A stretch of 64,000 nt of DNA from Flavobacteriaceae bacterium (GCA_014075215.1 CP046177.1:62001-126000); one strand, 5' to 3'; positions 1-9,350 are shown, counted from the first letter of the stretch. Notes: generated by a model not told the origin, from the sequence alone. Numbers and translations are program-made.

Positions 1-97
1 TCGTCCCAATATTCAATCGCTGCTCTTGTTTTAAAGTCTAGCCCATTTGTTATCAAAATAAACTTTTGTTTTTTGTTGATATCGGTTGGTTTTAGAT
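1..97 (-). pseudogene. Interrupted PD-(D/E)xK nuclease-like gene, distal part
   Basis: Downstream half of the gene whose start lies at 1784. After removing the IS at 98-1391 and one copy of the 8-bp duplication, the minus-strand frame continues from ...FNSNLK straight into PTDINKKQKFILITNG and FKTRAAIEYWD with no stop, and runs off the left edge of the window. The exact in-frame rejoining is read directly from the sequence and shows that the IS split one gene. The C-terminal function is unknown. Confidence 0.75.
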
Positions 98-1391
98 GGG
101 TGCATAACATTTTGTCGCGAAATAGTTATTTTTAAGGATTAACTTTTAAAAGCGACACCATTATGATTAGCGAAGAGGAATTTTTAGCCCAAGCCAAGAA
201 GCGTTATCAAGCGATAGCAAAATTATCAAACATAAAGAGTTACTATGATTACGAAAAGACTTTTGATCAAATATGGACGGACTATGGTCGAGAGGTTTTA
301 GAGAGAAGTATAAGCGAACCATCTAAAGACAGGCGTAAAAAAAAACTTATCACGTTACGGAAAGATAGAGATTAACAACACTCATCCCTTTAGTGAAAAA
401 GTCAATGGATTTAAGATAAGTCCCTATATGCAAGACAAAATGATTTATATTGGTCAAAACGATTGTTATGGAGATGGTCATGAAGTTTTATCGAATCTTC
501 TAGGTGTTTCAGTCAATGCGATGCAGCTTTACAGAGTCACAGACTTTTATGGTGGTTTATTAGAGCAAGAAAAAGTATTGGAGGTTGATGCCGTTGAACC
601 TGATATTCTTAAGGTAGATAACCAAGAGTGCATATATGCTATGGTCGATGGGTCGATGCTTTTCACTCGGGAAGAGGCTTGGAAAGAAGTAAAATTAGGC
701 AGAATTTTTAAACAGAGTAGCTGTATGGACATATCAAATAAACGTGGATGGATACGCCATTCGTTGTATGAAGCATATTTAGGCAAAGCTGATAAGTTTA
801 CAGATAGAATGGATAGATACTTAGGCTGTTACAGGAGTATTGATAAGCGACTGATTTTTGTTGGTGATGGTGCTAGATGGATATGGAAATGGGTAGATCA
901 ACATTACCCTTTTGCCACACAAATATTGGATTGGTATCATGCTTTAGAACATTTACACGATTTTGCTAAGGTTTGTCTCTCTAATCAAGAGTCATATAAC
1001 AGTTGGGTTGGTCAACAGGAGCAACTACTAAAAAACAGTCAAGTAAATCAAGTCATTGAGAATATCAAAAACTTAGAATTGACAAAGCAAAATCAACGTA
1101 AACAACAAAGCCAACTTATCACATATTATACCGAAAATAGGTCGCGTATGGACTATCAGCAATATCAAAATACAGGAGCAGGTATTATAGGATCTGGAGC
1201 CATAGAAGCAGCTAACAGGGAGGTTGTTCAAAAAAGAATGAAACTCTCTGGACAACGTTGGTCTAAAATTGGAGCTCAAAATATGCTCACATTAAGAACA
1301 ACTAAACTGAGTGATAAATGGAACAAAGTAGTTAACCTAATCTGTACTGAGAAAAATAAAGCTGCTTAAAACGACAAAATGTTATGCACCC
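98..1391 (+). mobile_element. ISKra4-family-like insertion sequence, complete
   Basis: The element has perfect 20-bp terminal inverted repeats at 98-117 and 1372-1391 (left end GGGTGCATAACATTTTGTCG). It is flanked by an 8-bp direct repeat, TTTTAGAT, at 90-97 and 1392-1399. It carries one transposase gene in two reading frames. Intact ends and a perfect target duplication point to a recent insertion. The insertion lies inside a minus-strand nuclease-like gene. Family assignment rests on transposase motifs; the ends and duplication are seen directly. Confidence 0.92.
163..1369 (+). CDS. ISKra4-like transposase, two frames (frameshifted)
   Basis: The first frame (163-375) ends in TAA. The second frame is open from before 338, through SRYGKIEINNTHPF and ISPYMQDKMI, to 1369. 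The frames meet at a run of nine A at 337-345; moving by +1 (loss of one A) joins them. The second part has hallmarks of ISKra4-type DDE transposases: AMVDGSM, a VGDGARWIWKWVDQ aspartate motif, QILDWYHALEHL, IGSGAIEAANREVVQKRMK and a SGQRWSKIGAQNMLTLR tail. The shift could be transcriptional slippage or programmed frameshifting on the A run, or a real indel. Since the IS looks recent, slippage is plausible. The ATG at 428 alone would lack the N-terminal domain. Confidence 0.8.
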
Positions 1392-1784
1392 TTTTAGATT
1401 TGAATTAAAGCGTGAGTTTAAGGCATTAATTAAACTGTTTTCATTTGGAAAGAATTTAAGAAACAATTCGTTTAAGTCGTCATATTGATATTGTCCATAA
1501 ATCTGACCATATCGCATAACTTGTAACAAATTCACATCTAGTGATTCCCAAGATTTAAGTTCAAAAATATATAATTCTCCATTTTTATCAATTGCCATTA
1601 AATCTGGCTCTTCTTGCCACCTACGAGATTGCATTATTAGTAATAATTCATCTTCAGGAAGAAGTACTTCAAGATTTTCGTAAATCATTTTTTGAAAATC
1701 TTCTTCTTTCCAACCAATATCAAATAATTTTAGTCCTTTTCTGCGATTTATTTCATATTGTTTTCTGTTAAGATTAAATATCAT
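1392..1784 (-). pseudogene. PD-(D/E)xK nuclease-like protein, proximal part, IS-interrupted
   Basis: Starts at the ATG at 1784 and reads minus strand to the IS edge at 1392. It contains EEPDLMAIDKNGELYIFELK: an Asp, then a strand with E-L-K, the classic PD-(D/E)xK nuclease core. It resembles NucS/DUF91-type or DUF4268-like nuclease domains, but I cannot name the family with confidence. The open frame runs about 60 bp into the IS and gives a spurious tail. The true continuation is at 1-89. The gene is presumably inactive. It is the distal member of the minus-strand defence-type array. Confidence 0.75.
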
Positions 1785-1811
1785 TGATAGGTCATTTTAA
1801 TTGGCTACAAC

Positions 1812-3508
1812 GTCAGTTCGTCTCAAAAGTATATTAAATTATAGTTTAATTTTTCTGAAGCGCTAGAAATTTGCAAAAAGCACTTGCGTTATGATTTTTA
1901 ATCAAATTCTCAAATCGTTTAGAAAATGACGTTATTGACTCAATACGATCTCTTATTTGCTTAAATATGGCTTTATATAAACTAAAACAGCTTGTTTTCA
2001 GGAGTTTCATCAATGCTTTTACACCAATAATATTGATGATCCTTTTTAAATTGTAAGCTGTAGCTATCAATCCAAAGTCAGCCGAAGCTCTATTGATTCC
2101 TTTTTTAGTGATAATATGGTCAACTCCCCATTGCCGTTTTATGGTGCCATAGGGATGCGCTACAATTGCCTGTCTTTGTTTATAAGCATTACCACTATTT
2201 TTAATACGTTTGGCATTGTTTTCAATGTTTTGTGCGTATTGACTACGTTGCACAATTTTACCATTCACTTTAGCGGTGGTGCATTGTTCACGCATAGGGC
2301 AAGATTTACAGGCTTTGGTTTTGTATTGTTTAAATGTATAATTTCTGGTTTTATACCAACTGCCATTACTGGTTAAGGTTTGATTTTCAGGACAGGTGTA
2401 GCTATCGTTTTCTTTTTTGTAAGTAAAGTGTTCTACGTTGTAATTAGGGTTAGGTGCTTGACTGCTTCTACCAATACCAGGAATAGCTACAAGAGTGTTA
2501 ATACCTAAATGATCGGCGACATTAAATTCGCTAGCTGTATGATAGCCTTTGTCATATAGTGCAGTGAAGTTGGTGTGCCTAAGACTGGTCTTTGCACGTC
2601 TAAGCATAGTACCCATCGTTTTTTTATCATTGCTATTGGTAATTTTATAATCAATCAGTAATTTGTGTTTGTGATCTACTGTGGTTTGTGCGGTATAGCA
2701 AACTTCAGTGATGAGCCTGCGAACAATTTGGTGTCTGCTATCAGGATCAGTGGTTGATATTTGAGGGTTTTCACAAGAGTTGTCATTATCGAGTTGTTGC
2801 TTAATATGGTGGTACTTTGCTTTATGTGCCCTGTGGTTTTGGGGTTGCTTTTCGATGAGTTGTTTTTGATTGCTATGATCATCGTATGGTGCATCCCCGT
2901 CAGCGTTGGCTAAGGTTTGGTTGTGCTGATCTAACTTTTTATCAATATAAGCTAAATGACGTTCTATTTTCTTTTTATTGTAATTGTTTTTTTTAGAATT
3001 TTGAGCCCTTAGTTTGGTAGAATCCCCTGCAATAAGCAAGCCTCCAATTAGGTTAAAGTTTTTGGCTATTGCTACACTTTGTCTAAATACTGGCTTGATT
3101 GCTTTGGGATTGTTTTTTCTAAATCGGTTAATGGTGTTGTGGTCAGCTTTGAGATTGCCTAAGAGCCACATGAGTTCTACATTGCGATGACATTCTTTTT
3201 CTAAAGCACGTGAAGAACCTATACGGTTCATGTAGCCGTAGATGTATAGTTTGAGTAAATCACAGGGATTATAGGGTGGTTTACCAGTATGTGAGAGCAT
3301 TTGAAAGCCTAATGCCTTTAGTTCTATAGAATCTACAAATACATCAATAAAGCGAACAGTATTTTCTGAGTCAATTAAATCATCTAAAGCAGTAGGAAAA
3401 AAACTGAGCTGATTGCGAGGGATTTTCTTAATATATTCCATAGCTTTAAAATACAACTTTTTAAGAAATCTAAAAAGAAAATTAAACAGAGTTTTGAGAC
3501 AGTCTGAC
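1812..3508 (-). mobile_element. IS1182-family insertion sequence
   Basis: Imperfect inverted repeats bound a single transposase gene: GTCAGTTCGTCTCAAAA at 1812-1828 and TTTTGAGACAGTCTGAC at 3492-3508, identical except for three central bases. No clear target duplication is seen. The flanks, ACAAC on the left and AGTCTTGTATATG on the right, nearly rebuild the ACAACGGTCT core found in hairpin repeats elsewhere in the window. The element therefore appears to sit inside the core of a hairpin repeat. The boundaries are inferred from these two observations. Confidence 0.75.
1846..3441 (-). CDS. IS1182 family transposase
   Basis: About 531 residues from the ATG at 3441, preferred to an upstream start at 3543 that would lie outside the element's right inverted repeat. 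The N-terminus IPRNQLSFFP, then PPYNPCDLLKLYIYGYMNRI, SSRALEKECHRNVELMWLLG and DHNTINRFRKNNP form the DUF772-type domain of IS1182/IS5-like transposases. GLLIAGDSTKLRAQNSKKNN carries the first catalytic Asp, with a later ALYDKGYHT Asp motif, and the C-terminal KRQWGVDHIITKKGI is consistent with the DDE core. The cysteine cluster CKSCPMREQCTT is typical. The frame is intact, so the enzyme may be active. Confidence 0.9.
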   Translation of the reverse strand: MEYIKKIPRNQLSFFPTALDDLIDSENTVRFIDVFVDSIELKALGFQMLSHTGKPPYNPCDLLKLYIYGYMNRIGSSRALEKECHRNVELMWLLGNLKADHNTINRFRKNNPKAIKPVFRQSVAIAKNFNLIGGLLIAGDSTKLRAQNSKKNNYNKKKIERHLAYIDKKLDQHNQTLANADGDAPYDDHSNQKQLIEKQPQNHRAHKAKYHHIKQQLDNDNSCENPQISTTDPDSRHQIVRRLITEVCYTAQTTVDHKHKLLIDYKITNSNDKKTMGTMLRRAKTSLRHTNFTALYDKGYHTASEFNVADHLGINTLVAIPGIGRSSQAPNPNYNVEHFTYKKENDSYTCPENQTLTSNGSWYKTRNYTFKQYKTKACKSCPMREQCTTAKVNGKIVQRSQYAQNIENNAKRIKNSGNAYKQRQAIVAHPYGTIKRQWGVDHIITKKGINRASADFGLIATAYNLKRIINIIGVKALMKLLKTSCFSLYKAIFKQIRDRIESITSFSKRFENLIKNHNASAFCKFLALQKN

Positions 3509-3514
3509 AGTCTT

Positions 3515-3735
3515 GTATATGAAAAGTAGCGGATTTTACTCACTAATTTTTGGGTTTTACAATGACCTTTATTTTATTATTTATCTTTTGTTTAAGCACT
3601 TAAACCGCTATTTTTTATATACGTTGTTGTGTTTTCGTACTTTATTTTCCATTCTGTTTGTAGCGTTGGCAAAGACAAACTCTTTTGCAATTTTTGGTGT
3701 AGTGTTGGCTTGAGCGAATTGCAAATGTGTATGGC
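3515..3735. repeat. Hairpin repeat A (two stems)
   Basis: The first hairpin pairs 3515-3532 (TATATGAAAAGTAGCGG) with 3605-3622 (CCGCTATTTTTTATATAC). The second pairs 3674-3692 (GACAAACTCTTTTGCAATT) with 3717-3735. The second hairpin abuts the stop codon of the type IIG gene, i.e. its 3' side. Closely related arms recur in repeat C (9351-9583). The outer ACAACGG core expected on the left is disrupted by the IS1182 element. This could serve as a terminator, but its size and conservation suggest a recombination or mobile-repeat role. Confidence 0.8.
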
Positions 3736-6700
3736 TTATGCGGTAGCTTCTTCAATATTCTCTATTTCTTTATCTGTTAGTTTATATATTCTGTAAATTA
3801 TATTATCAATCTCACTTTCAAATGAACCACTTTCAGCATTATTATTAGAATTTATTAACACATTCACTAGTTCTACTAATTCTTTAGATTCTAGTAATTC
3901 TTTTATAAGTGGTAATTTTAGTACATGAATTATTTTAGTTTCAACAAACGTGTTTCCTAATGACGGTGCTATTACTTTTCTAATATAATAATTAGCGAAC
4001 TTGGAATTCAATAACCCAAGGACAGGAATTAAATTATCAAAACTATTAAAGTCATAATCCTTAAATTGAATTGAAAAAAAATTATTCGAAGCATAGTTTG
4101 CATTATCAATAAATGCTTTGAACGGATTACCTGTTCTTGTCAAATATATTTTTGGTTGGTTAAAAATACGTTCATCTCTTAATGAAGCATACTCCTTTTT
4201 ACTTTTGTCAATAATCTCTTTGCGATAATCTACATACCAACCAAATCTTTTTGAAATATAATTTTCAATTTGGTCACCATTTCTTCCTCCAAGAAACATT
4301 GGTTTTTCTTCACCTGTGATTTGTTCTTTAATAAAAAGTTTCTCTCTTATATTACCTGAATGTATACCTTCATGACATTGCAGGTAATCATCTAAAATAT
4401 CAAAACTTCTTAATTTGTTAAGAATTCCAATGTCTATTGAATTTAAAAGAATATTATATGTATTATCATATTCTTTAAGGATGAAATTATCCTTGTTTGC
4501 AAACCATCTTTTTTCGATTACTGAAGAATTTTGGTAGAATCTTGTTGAAATTTCTGTCTCTTCGGAAACTTCTAATTGATTTAAGAACAAAGTACAAACA
4601 TCATGTTCTACATCTGCAAATGGTCTAATGTCGTCTGGAATTGCTGTGTTTTGATACCAAGATAAGTTGTAGAGGTAATTAGAACATAAAGCTCTAGTTT
4701 TTGAGAAGTCTTTTACAAGAATACTATCTGGAAGAATTTGGGTTATTAAATAATTACAAATATTTATAGATAGTCCCATGAAATAAGCGAAAGTGTTAGG
4801 TGTAGAACTATCAATATTTTGGTATCTAACTTTTAAGAAAGTTTTTTGCTCTTTTGTCAAAGTAGCACCCCAAGGTGGATTCCCAATTATTGTATCAAAT
4901 CCAACAAAATCTCCATTATCATATAAAACTTCTGGAAACTCAAAACGCCATTCAAAAGCATCTTCATATATTTTGTTGTTCTTAATTTCTTCAATCATGG
5001 TTTCCAATTTTTTAGAATCCGCTGTGAGTTTTTTTAGTTTTTTATTCCAAGCAGTTTTTTCTCTTTTGGTTAACTCAAACATTTGAGTTTGATTGGTCAT
5101 TCCAAAAATTTCTCCTTGTAATTTCTTTAGTTTCTTAACTTTTGGGTCGTTTAGTGATATTTCACTTCTAAAGTCGTTTTTAATATCGTCAATGAGTTTT
5201 TCCATTGCTCGCTTTTGCTCTTTGTTTTGAGCATTACGATACGTGTCAACTGCAATTCTATAACTGTCAATAGTCCATTTACTACTTTTTAGTGCTTTTT
5301 TAAGGTCAGAATCTAATTCGAAGCGACTAATAAGTGAGTTTCCACATTTTATATTAATATCAATGTTTGGAAGTGTTTCTAATTCGCTTTCATTTTTGTA
5401 ATAAGCATTTTTAAGTAGTTCTATCCAAAGACGTAAGCGACAGATTTTTACAGAATTTGGGTTAATATCTACACCAAATAAACAGTTTTCAATGATGGTT
5501 TGCTTTTCGTGGAATAGAGCTTCTTGTATTCGTTGACTTTCTTTATTCGTTGGATTGTATTCAAATAATTCTCCATCTTCATCAGTCACAATTAATTCAT
5601 CATTAACAACTTCAAATTGGTATTCTTTTAGCCTTTTTCCATCTCTGTCTTGTAAAATTTTCAAGTCGTTTTTAATGGAAATCATTTCATTAAGTGCAGA
5701 AACTAAAAAGTGTCCTGAACCAACTGCTGGGTCACAAATTTTAAGACTGTTTATAATATCGTTTGCTTCTTGTCTGTCTTCAATTTTATCGTAAAGAGAA
5801 TCTATGTCTTTACAGTTCCAATCTTTGGTTTCGTTGAATTTTTGAATAACCGCTTTTCTAATGGTTTCACGACACATATACATTGTGATAAAACCTGGCG
5901 TAAAGAACGAGCCATCTTTGTAACCATTGATTTTCTCGAAAATTAGACCGAGAACAGAAGCGTTAATTAAGGTTTTATTGTCTTCTTGAATTTCCTCTTT
6001 TCCTTCACTACTAAAGTCGTAAGCATTTAAAAATTCAAATAGATACTCCAGAGTGCTTAAATTTCCTGTTCGTTTTTTTCCGCTTTCACTTTTTAAAACA
6101 GTTGAGAAATAAATTGGAATAGTTTTATCATCTCGCAAATTGCTAATAAATAAAGTTCCGTGTTCAATTCCTGTTGGTTCAAAAAGTGAACTGTTCAAGT
6201 AAGGAACTTTTGCAAAAAGCTCTGTTACATCTTCGTTCCTTTCTGATTGTTGTTTAGCTAAAACTTGAAAGAAAAGACTGTTTAAATCATCATAGTTTTG
6301 AATTTTATCGATACTTAAAAATTCATAGAATTTGTCTCCTTTATGATAGGTTTTTAGTTGAGCTTCTAAAAGTTTAAGAAACAAAACTCTGTTAATCCAA
6401 GTGATACTTAATTCAAGACCAACATTAAATAAACGTTCTTCTTGAGTTGTTCCAAAATGACTTGGATTGTCAAGTCTATTTATTTTGTCTAAACTGTCAA
6501 GTTGTATAATTGCGTTTTCGAGAAATGAACCTGTGTTCCTTTCGCCTTTTTTGTTTCGTTCTATTAATTTTTTACTTCCTTCTTTGGTTTCCGAAAGTCC
6601 AATAATATGCAGTAATTCTCCGTAGAATCTTTTATCAAGACTATTGCTGTCATTGGCAAACGGTAGTTTTAATAAATGCTCTGGTGAGAGTAATTTAAAA

Positions 6701-7377
6701 AGTGAAATAAGGTTGTTGTCGTCTTTTAGATTGTCATTACGAAGTGGTTTTTCGTATTCTCGAATATCGAAAAAGGTAAATTCAATATCGTTCTTTAATC
6801 CATTGACAAAAGGCTCTGCAATTTCCTTGTAGAAAAAATCAGTTGTTTTTCCTGCTAATCTTCCATTTTCAAAATCGTTGAATTGTTTAACCAATCCTTT
6901 GTTTTGAGCAAACTGTTTTTCAAATACGTTGGAATCAAAAATGAACCATTCGTTAATGTTTGTTGCAACTAAATATTTTATTTCAAGATTTTTGTGAGTA
7001 ATTCGTTCTCTTAAATAATAGAGAACCAATTCTTGAAATGCTTTGACATTGATTTTTTCCTTTGTCAGCATTTCCGATTTGTTGGTCGGCTTTTTTGCCT
7101 CAATGATTACTCCAACTGTACTTATTGATTTATTTCCGTTGTGGATTACAAGGTCATTTCTTCCTTTTGTGTTTATGAAATGGTTGTTCTTGTAATAAGT
7201 ATCTTTTAAAAAGTCAGAAACTAGGTTCTTGTGAAATTCTTCAGATTCAGTATCGTTTGTTCGGTCGAGTAGTTCAATCAAATTCGTCTTGAAATTTTCA
7301 ATTTCCGTTCTGTTCGGTTTTATTTTTAAAAAGGCTTTATTTATTGCCTTTCGTGGTTTCAAGATTTTTAATTCCAT
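3736..7377 (-). CDS. Type IIG restriction-modification enzyme (Eco57I-like)
   Basis: A 1213-residue single-chain restriction endonuclease and adenine methyltransferase. The N-terminus has a PD-(D/E)xK nuclease core: GRNDLVIHN with D75, then VGVIIEAKKP with E93 and K95. A central helical region follows. The gamma-class methyltransferase has SAM motif I DPAVGSGHF at about residue 546 and catalytic motif NPPWG at about 831, typical of N6-adenine methylation. The C-terminal part (from about 950) should be the target recognition domain (IYLTRTGNPFKAFID). Such enzymes cut and methylate with one polypeptide, so no partner gene is needed. It stands alone between hairpin repeats A and B. The frame is intact and the length normal for the class. 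The recognition sequence cannot be told. Confidence 0.9.
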   Translation of the reverse strand: MELKILKPRKAINKAFLKIKPNRTEIENFKTNLIELLDRTNDTESEEFHKNLVSDFLKDTYYKNNHFINTKGRNDLVIHNGNKSISTVGVIIEAKKPTNKSEMLTKEKINVKAFQELVLYYLRERITHKNLEIKYLVATNINEWFIFDSNVFEKQFAQNKGLVKQFNDFENGRLAGKTTDFFYKEIAEPFVNGLKNDIEFTFFDIREYEKPLRNDNLKDDNNLISLFKLLSPEHLLKLPFANDSNSLDKRFYGELLHIIGLSETKEGSKKLIERNKKGERNTGSFLENAIIQLDSLDKINRLDNPSHFGTTQEERLFNVGLELSITWINRVLFLKLLEAQLKTYHKGDKFYEFLSIDKIQNYDDLNSLFFQVLAKQQSERNEDVTELFAKVPYLNSSLFEPTGIEHGTLFISNLRDDKTIPIYFSTVLKSESGKKRTGNLSTLEYLFEFLNAYDFSSEGKEEIQEDNKTLINASVLGLIFEKINGYKDGSFFTPGFITMYMCRETIRKAVIQKFNETKDWNCKDIDSLYDKIEDRQEANDIINSLKICDPAVGSGHFLVSALNEMISIKNDLKILQDRDGKRLKEYQFEVVNDELIVTDEDGELFEYNPTNKESQRIQEALFHEKQTIIENCLFGVDINPNSVKICRLRLWIELLKNAYYKNESELETLPNIDINIKCGNSLISRFELDSDLKKALKSSKWTIDSYRIAVDTYRNAQNKEQKRAMEKLIDDIKNDFRSEISLNDPKVKKLKKLQGEIFGMTNQTQMFELTKREKTAWNKKLKKLTADSKKLETMIEEIKNNKIYEDAFEWRFEFPEVLYDNGDFVGFDTIIGNPPWGATLTKEQKTFLKVRYQNIDSSTPNTFAYFMGLSINICNYLITQILPDSILVKDFSKTRALCSNYLYNLSWYQNTAIPDDIRPFADVEHDVCTLFLNQLEVSEETEISTRFYQNSSVIEKRWFANKDNFILKEYDNTYNILLNSIDIGILNKLRSFDILDDYLQCHEGIHSGNIREKLFIKEQITGEEKPMFLGGRNGDQIENYISKRFGWYVDYRKEIIDKSKKEYASLRDERIFNQPKIYLTRTGNPFKAFIDNANYASNNFFSIQFKDYDFNSFDNLIPVLGLLNSKFANYYIRKVIAPSLGNTFVETKIIHVLKLPLIKELLESKELVELVNVLINSNNNAESGSFESEIDNIIYRIYKLTDKEIENIEEATA

Positions 7378-7445
7378 TTAATGTATTCTATTTTTCAGTA
7401 GGTCAATTTAATTCTTTATTCTCAATATCATTCGAGTGTTGGCAA

Positions 7446-7602
7446 AAACAGCTCTTTTGGTTTTTCAGCGTTGGCTTTCGTGTCGGCAAAAACCAAATGT
7501 GCTGTTTGTGCGGCTGGTTTTTTTCAGTATGAAACACAACGGTTAATGTATGGTGTCGTAGCATCCTGCAAGGTGCTATGCACTATACATATTGTTGTGT
7601 TT
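7446..7602. repeat. Hairpin repeat B (two stems)
   Basis: The first hairpin pairs 7446-7465 (AAACAGCTCTTTTGGTTTTT) with 7488-7507. The second, larger one pairs AAACACAAC (7532-7540) with GTTGTGTTT (7594-7602), ATGTAT with ATACAT and TAGCA with TGCTA, leaving a small loop at about 7564-7573. It contains the ACAACGGT core at 7536-7543 also seen in C and E. It lies between the type IIG gene and the ATPase/partner pair. Confidence 0.8.
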
Positions 7603-7634
7603 TCGTGTTTTTAGGTGTTTTTCAGTTCTGTTGG

Positions 7635-8045
7635 TCAAAAGTCATGTTCTTTGTCCAAAAATATAATGTAAAAAATATCGTCCTCAATAAAACCTGCAAC
7701 AACTTCTTTACTCTTGGTCGTAATATGCATTGTTGTCCATGTGTCCACTGTTATATGTTTTGGCTCTTTTAAGTTTGAATTTGGAGGAAATCCGACTTTT
7801 GTATATTGTTTTAAACAGCCATTATGGTACGCTTCTGTAACAGAAAATTGTCCAACAAATTTCATACGTGTATTTAATAGACCTAAAAGACCAAGTTCAT
7901 CCCACTGTTCAATTGTTTGACCTTGAGTAGTAATATGTTTTGTTAAGCTAAAAGATAATTTTCTCTGCTTTTTTTCTTGAGCCTTTCTCTTACCTTGTTC
8001 TCTAAGGTATGCAGGATCTTTTCTGTTATTTCTTTTAGGACTCAT
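7635..8045 (-). CDS. Unknown 136-aa partner of AAA15 ATPase
   Basis: I do not recognise this family. The N-terminus is very basic (MSPKRNNRKDP, KGKRKAQEKKQRKL). The C-terminal half is a compact predicted beta domain: HITVDTWTTMHITTKSKEVV followed by AGFIEDDIFYIIFLDKEHDF, a pattern also seen in small proteins that end in FxxxFLDxxHxF. Its start overlaps the ATPase stop by 11 bp (8035-8045), so the two are translationally coupled and probably work together. By analogy with ATPase-effector abortive-infection pairs it may be the effector or its control subunit; that is inference. Intact frame. Confidence 0.6.
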   Translation of the reverse strand: MSPKRNNRKDPAYLREQGKRKAQEKKQRKLSFSLTKHITTQGQTIEQWDELGLLGLLNTRMKFVGQFSVTEAYHNGCLKQYTKVGFPPNSNLKEPKHITVDTWTTMHITTKSKEVVAGFIEDDIFYIIFLDKEHDF

Positions 8046-9246
8046 AAAGCAAGTTTGTTAGGTTGTCAGAAATTTCAAGAGTTTCAGCTGCTCCAAAAAT
8101 ATTTTTTAAATACTTTTTGTCAAATGCAGAATCGTTTCTAACAGTTTTTGCGTCAAAGTCAGATAAAGAATATAATTCTGAAGCTCCAAATTGGTCTTTT
8201 TCTACAAACCATATTTGATCTCTTCTATAAATACTTTTATCTAAAAGATTAGTGTCATGCCCTGAAATTATTATTTGTGCATTTCTTTTATTGTGTTTAT
8301 GAAATAAGTCAATAAGTTTTTTTGATAAGTTGGGATGGAGTTTAGAATCGAATTCATCAACAAATAGGATTCTACCATTTCTTAATGTATGATAAATAGG
8401 TCCTAAAATGTGTATTAATTTTTTAGTTCCTTCAGATTCATTAGTAGCTTTAAAAGGAATAGCATCAATCAATAAATTGTTACTATCAAATTTATTGTGA
8501 TATGTTATTATCTCTCCGTCCTTTTCTCCTGCTTCTATGTTAGATATTTCTAAATATTTTAATACAGAAGCTGCCCATTTTTTAAAGGTTGAATCTTTCT
8601 CTAATAGTTTTGCTGTGAATTTATCATAATATCTTTCATGTAAACCACTAATAGTGTTAACATTTGAAAACCATTGAAATATTCTTTTCGATATTTTCTG
8701 ATTATTTTGAGCTAAGTGACTTAAGAGTAAAACATTTGAATTGACTTCTGATTTGAATTTATTTCCTTCTTCAAAGGATTCACCATTTATATCATATTTG
8801 TCAATTTCCCTTTTGAATAAATAAACTTCTCTATCTTTTTTTCGAGATAACCATTCTTTTTTTATCTCATATCCATTGATTTCAAAACCGTATTTGTATA
8901 TATAATCATCTAAAAGGAACGAAACCTCATACATAGTATTTTCGGTTTCACATTCTGAATTTAATTTGAATTGATAATCCTGTTCAGGCTTTTCATCATC
9001 TTTTTTTAGAGAATTACTGTATGAATTAAACAGCACCCTGCTCATAGTATTCATAACACTCATGAAGTTACTTTTACCACTACCGTTTGCTCCGTATATA
9101 GCCGCTGATTTTAAAAGGTCAAACTCTCTTTCAGTAGAAATTATGTTTTCTTCAAGGTGTTCTTTGAATGACATTACATTTGTCATTGAGAAAACTGTTT
9201 CATCTTTGAATGAAAGAAAGTTCTTAAATTTTAATTCGATTAACAT
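8035..9246 (-). CDS. AAA15/RloA-like ABC-type ATPase
   Basis: A 403-residue ATP-binding protein of the AAA15/RloA (overcoming lysogenization defect-like) group found in abortive-infection and anti-phage operons. Walker A is GANGSGKS (52-59), preceded by the typical NFLSFKDE start. A long helical/beta insert follows. The C-terminal lobe has an ESEGTKKL signature-like segment, Walker B ILFVDEFDSKLHP and the switch histidine region IIISGHDTNLL. These proteins bind ATP as SMC/Rad50-like dimers. It is the first gene of a two-gene unit with the 136-residue protein downstream and lies between hairpin repeats B and C. The partner is not the usual RloB or TOPRIM protein, so the system type is not assigned. 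Confidence 0.85.
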   Translation of the reverse strand: MLIELKFKNFLSFKDETVFSMTNVMSFKEHLEENIISTEREFDLLKSAAIYGANGSGKSNFMSVMNTMSRVLFNSYSNSLKKDDEKPEQDYQFKLNSECETENTMYEVSFLLDDYIYKYGFEINGYEIKKEWLSRKKDREVYLFKREIDKYDINGESFEEGNKFKSEVNSNVLLLSHLAQNNQKISKRIFQWFSNVNTISGLHERYYDKFTAKLLEKDSTFKKWAASVLKYLEISNIEAGEKDGEIITYHNKFDSNNLLIDAIPFKATNESEGTKKLIHILGPIYHTLRNGRILFVDEFDSKLHPNLSKKLIDLFHKHNKRNAQIIISGHDTNLLDKSIYRRDQIWFVEKDQFGASELYSLSDFDAKTVRNDSAFDKKYLKNIFGAAETLEISDNLTNLLYES

Positions 9247-9350
9247 AATTATCTTTTTATGGACTGCAAAGATATGGGGTTAAATTGGTTTATTACTATT
9301 TTTTGGTAATAAAATTAAATAACGCATTTTGAAATATGTAGATTTTACAT

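Noticed and set aside
1332..1391. C-terminal 20 residues of the minus-strand frame ending at 1332
   Set aside because: They lie inside the ISKra4 element; the real gene continues left of the element at 89.
3442..3543. N-terminal extension of the IS1182 transposase
   Set aside because: It would begin outside the right inverted repeat of the element; the ATG at 3441 fits the family.
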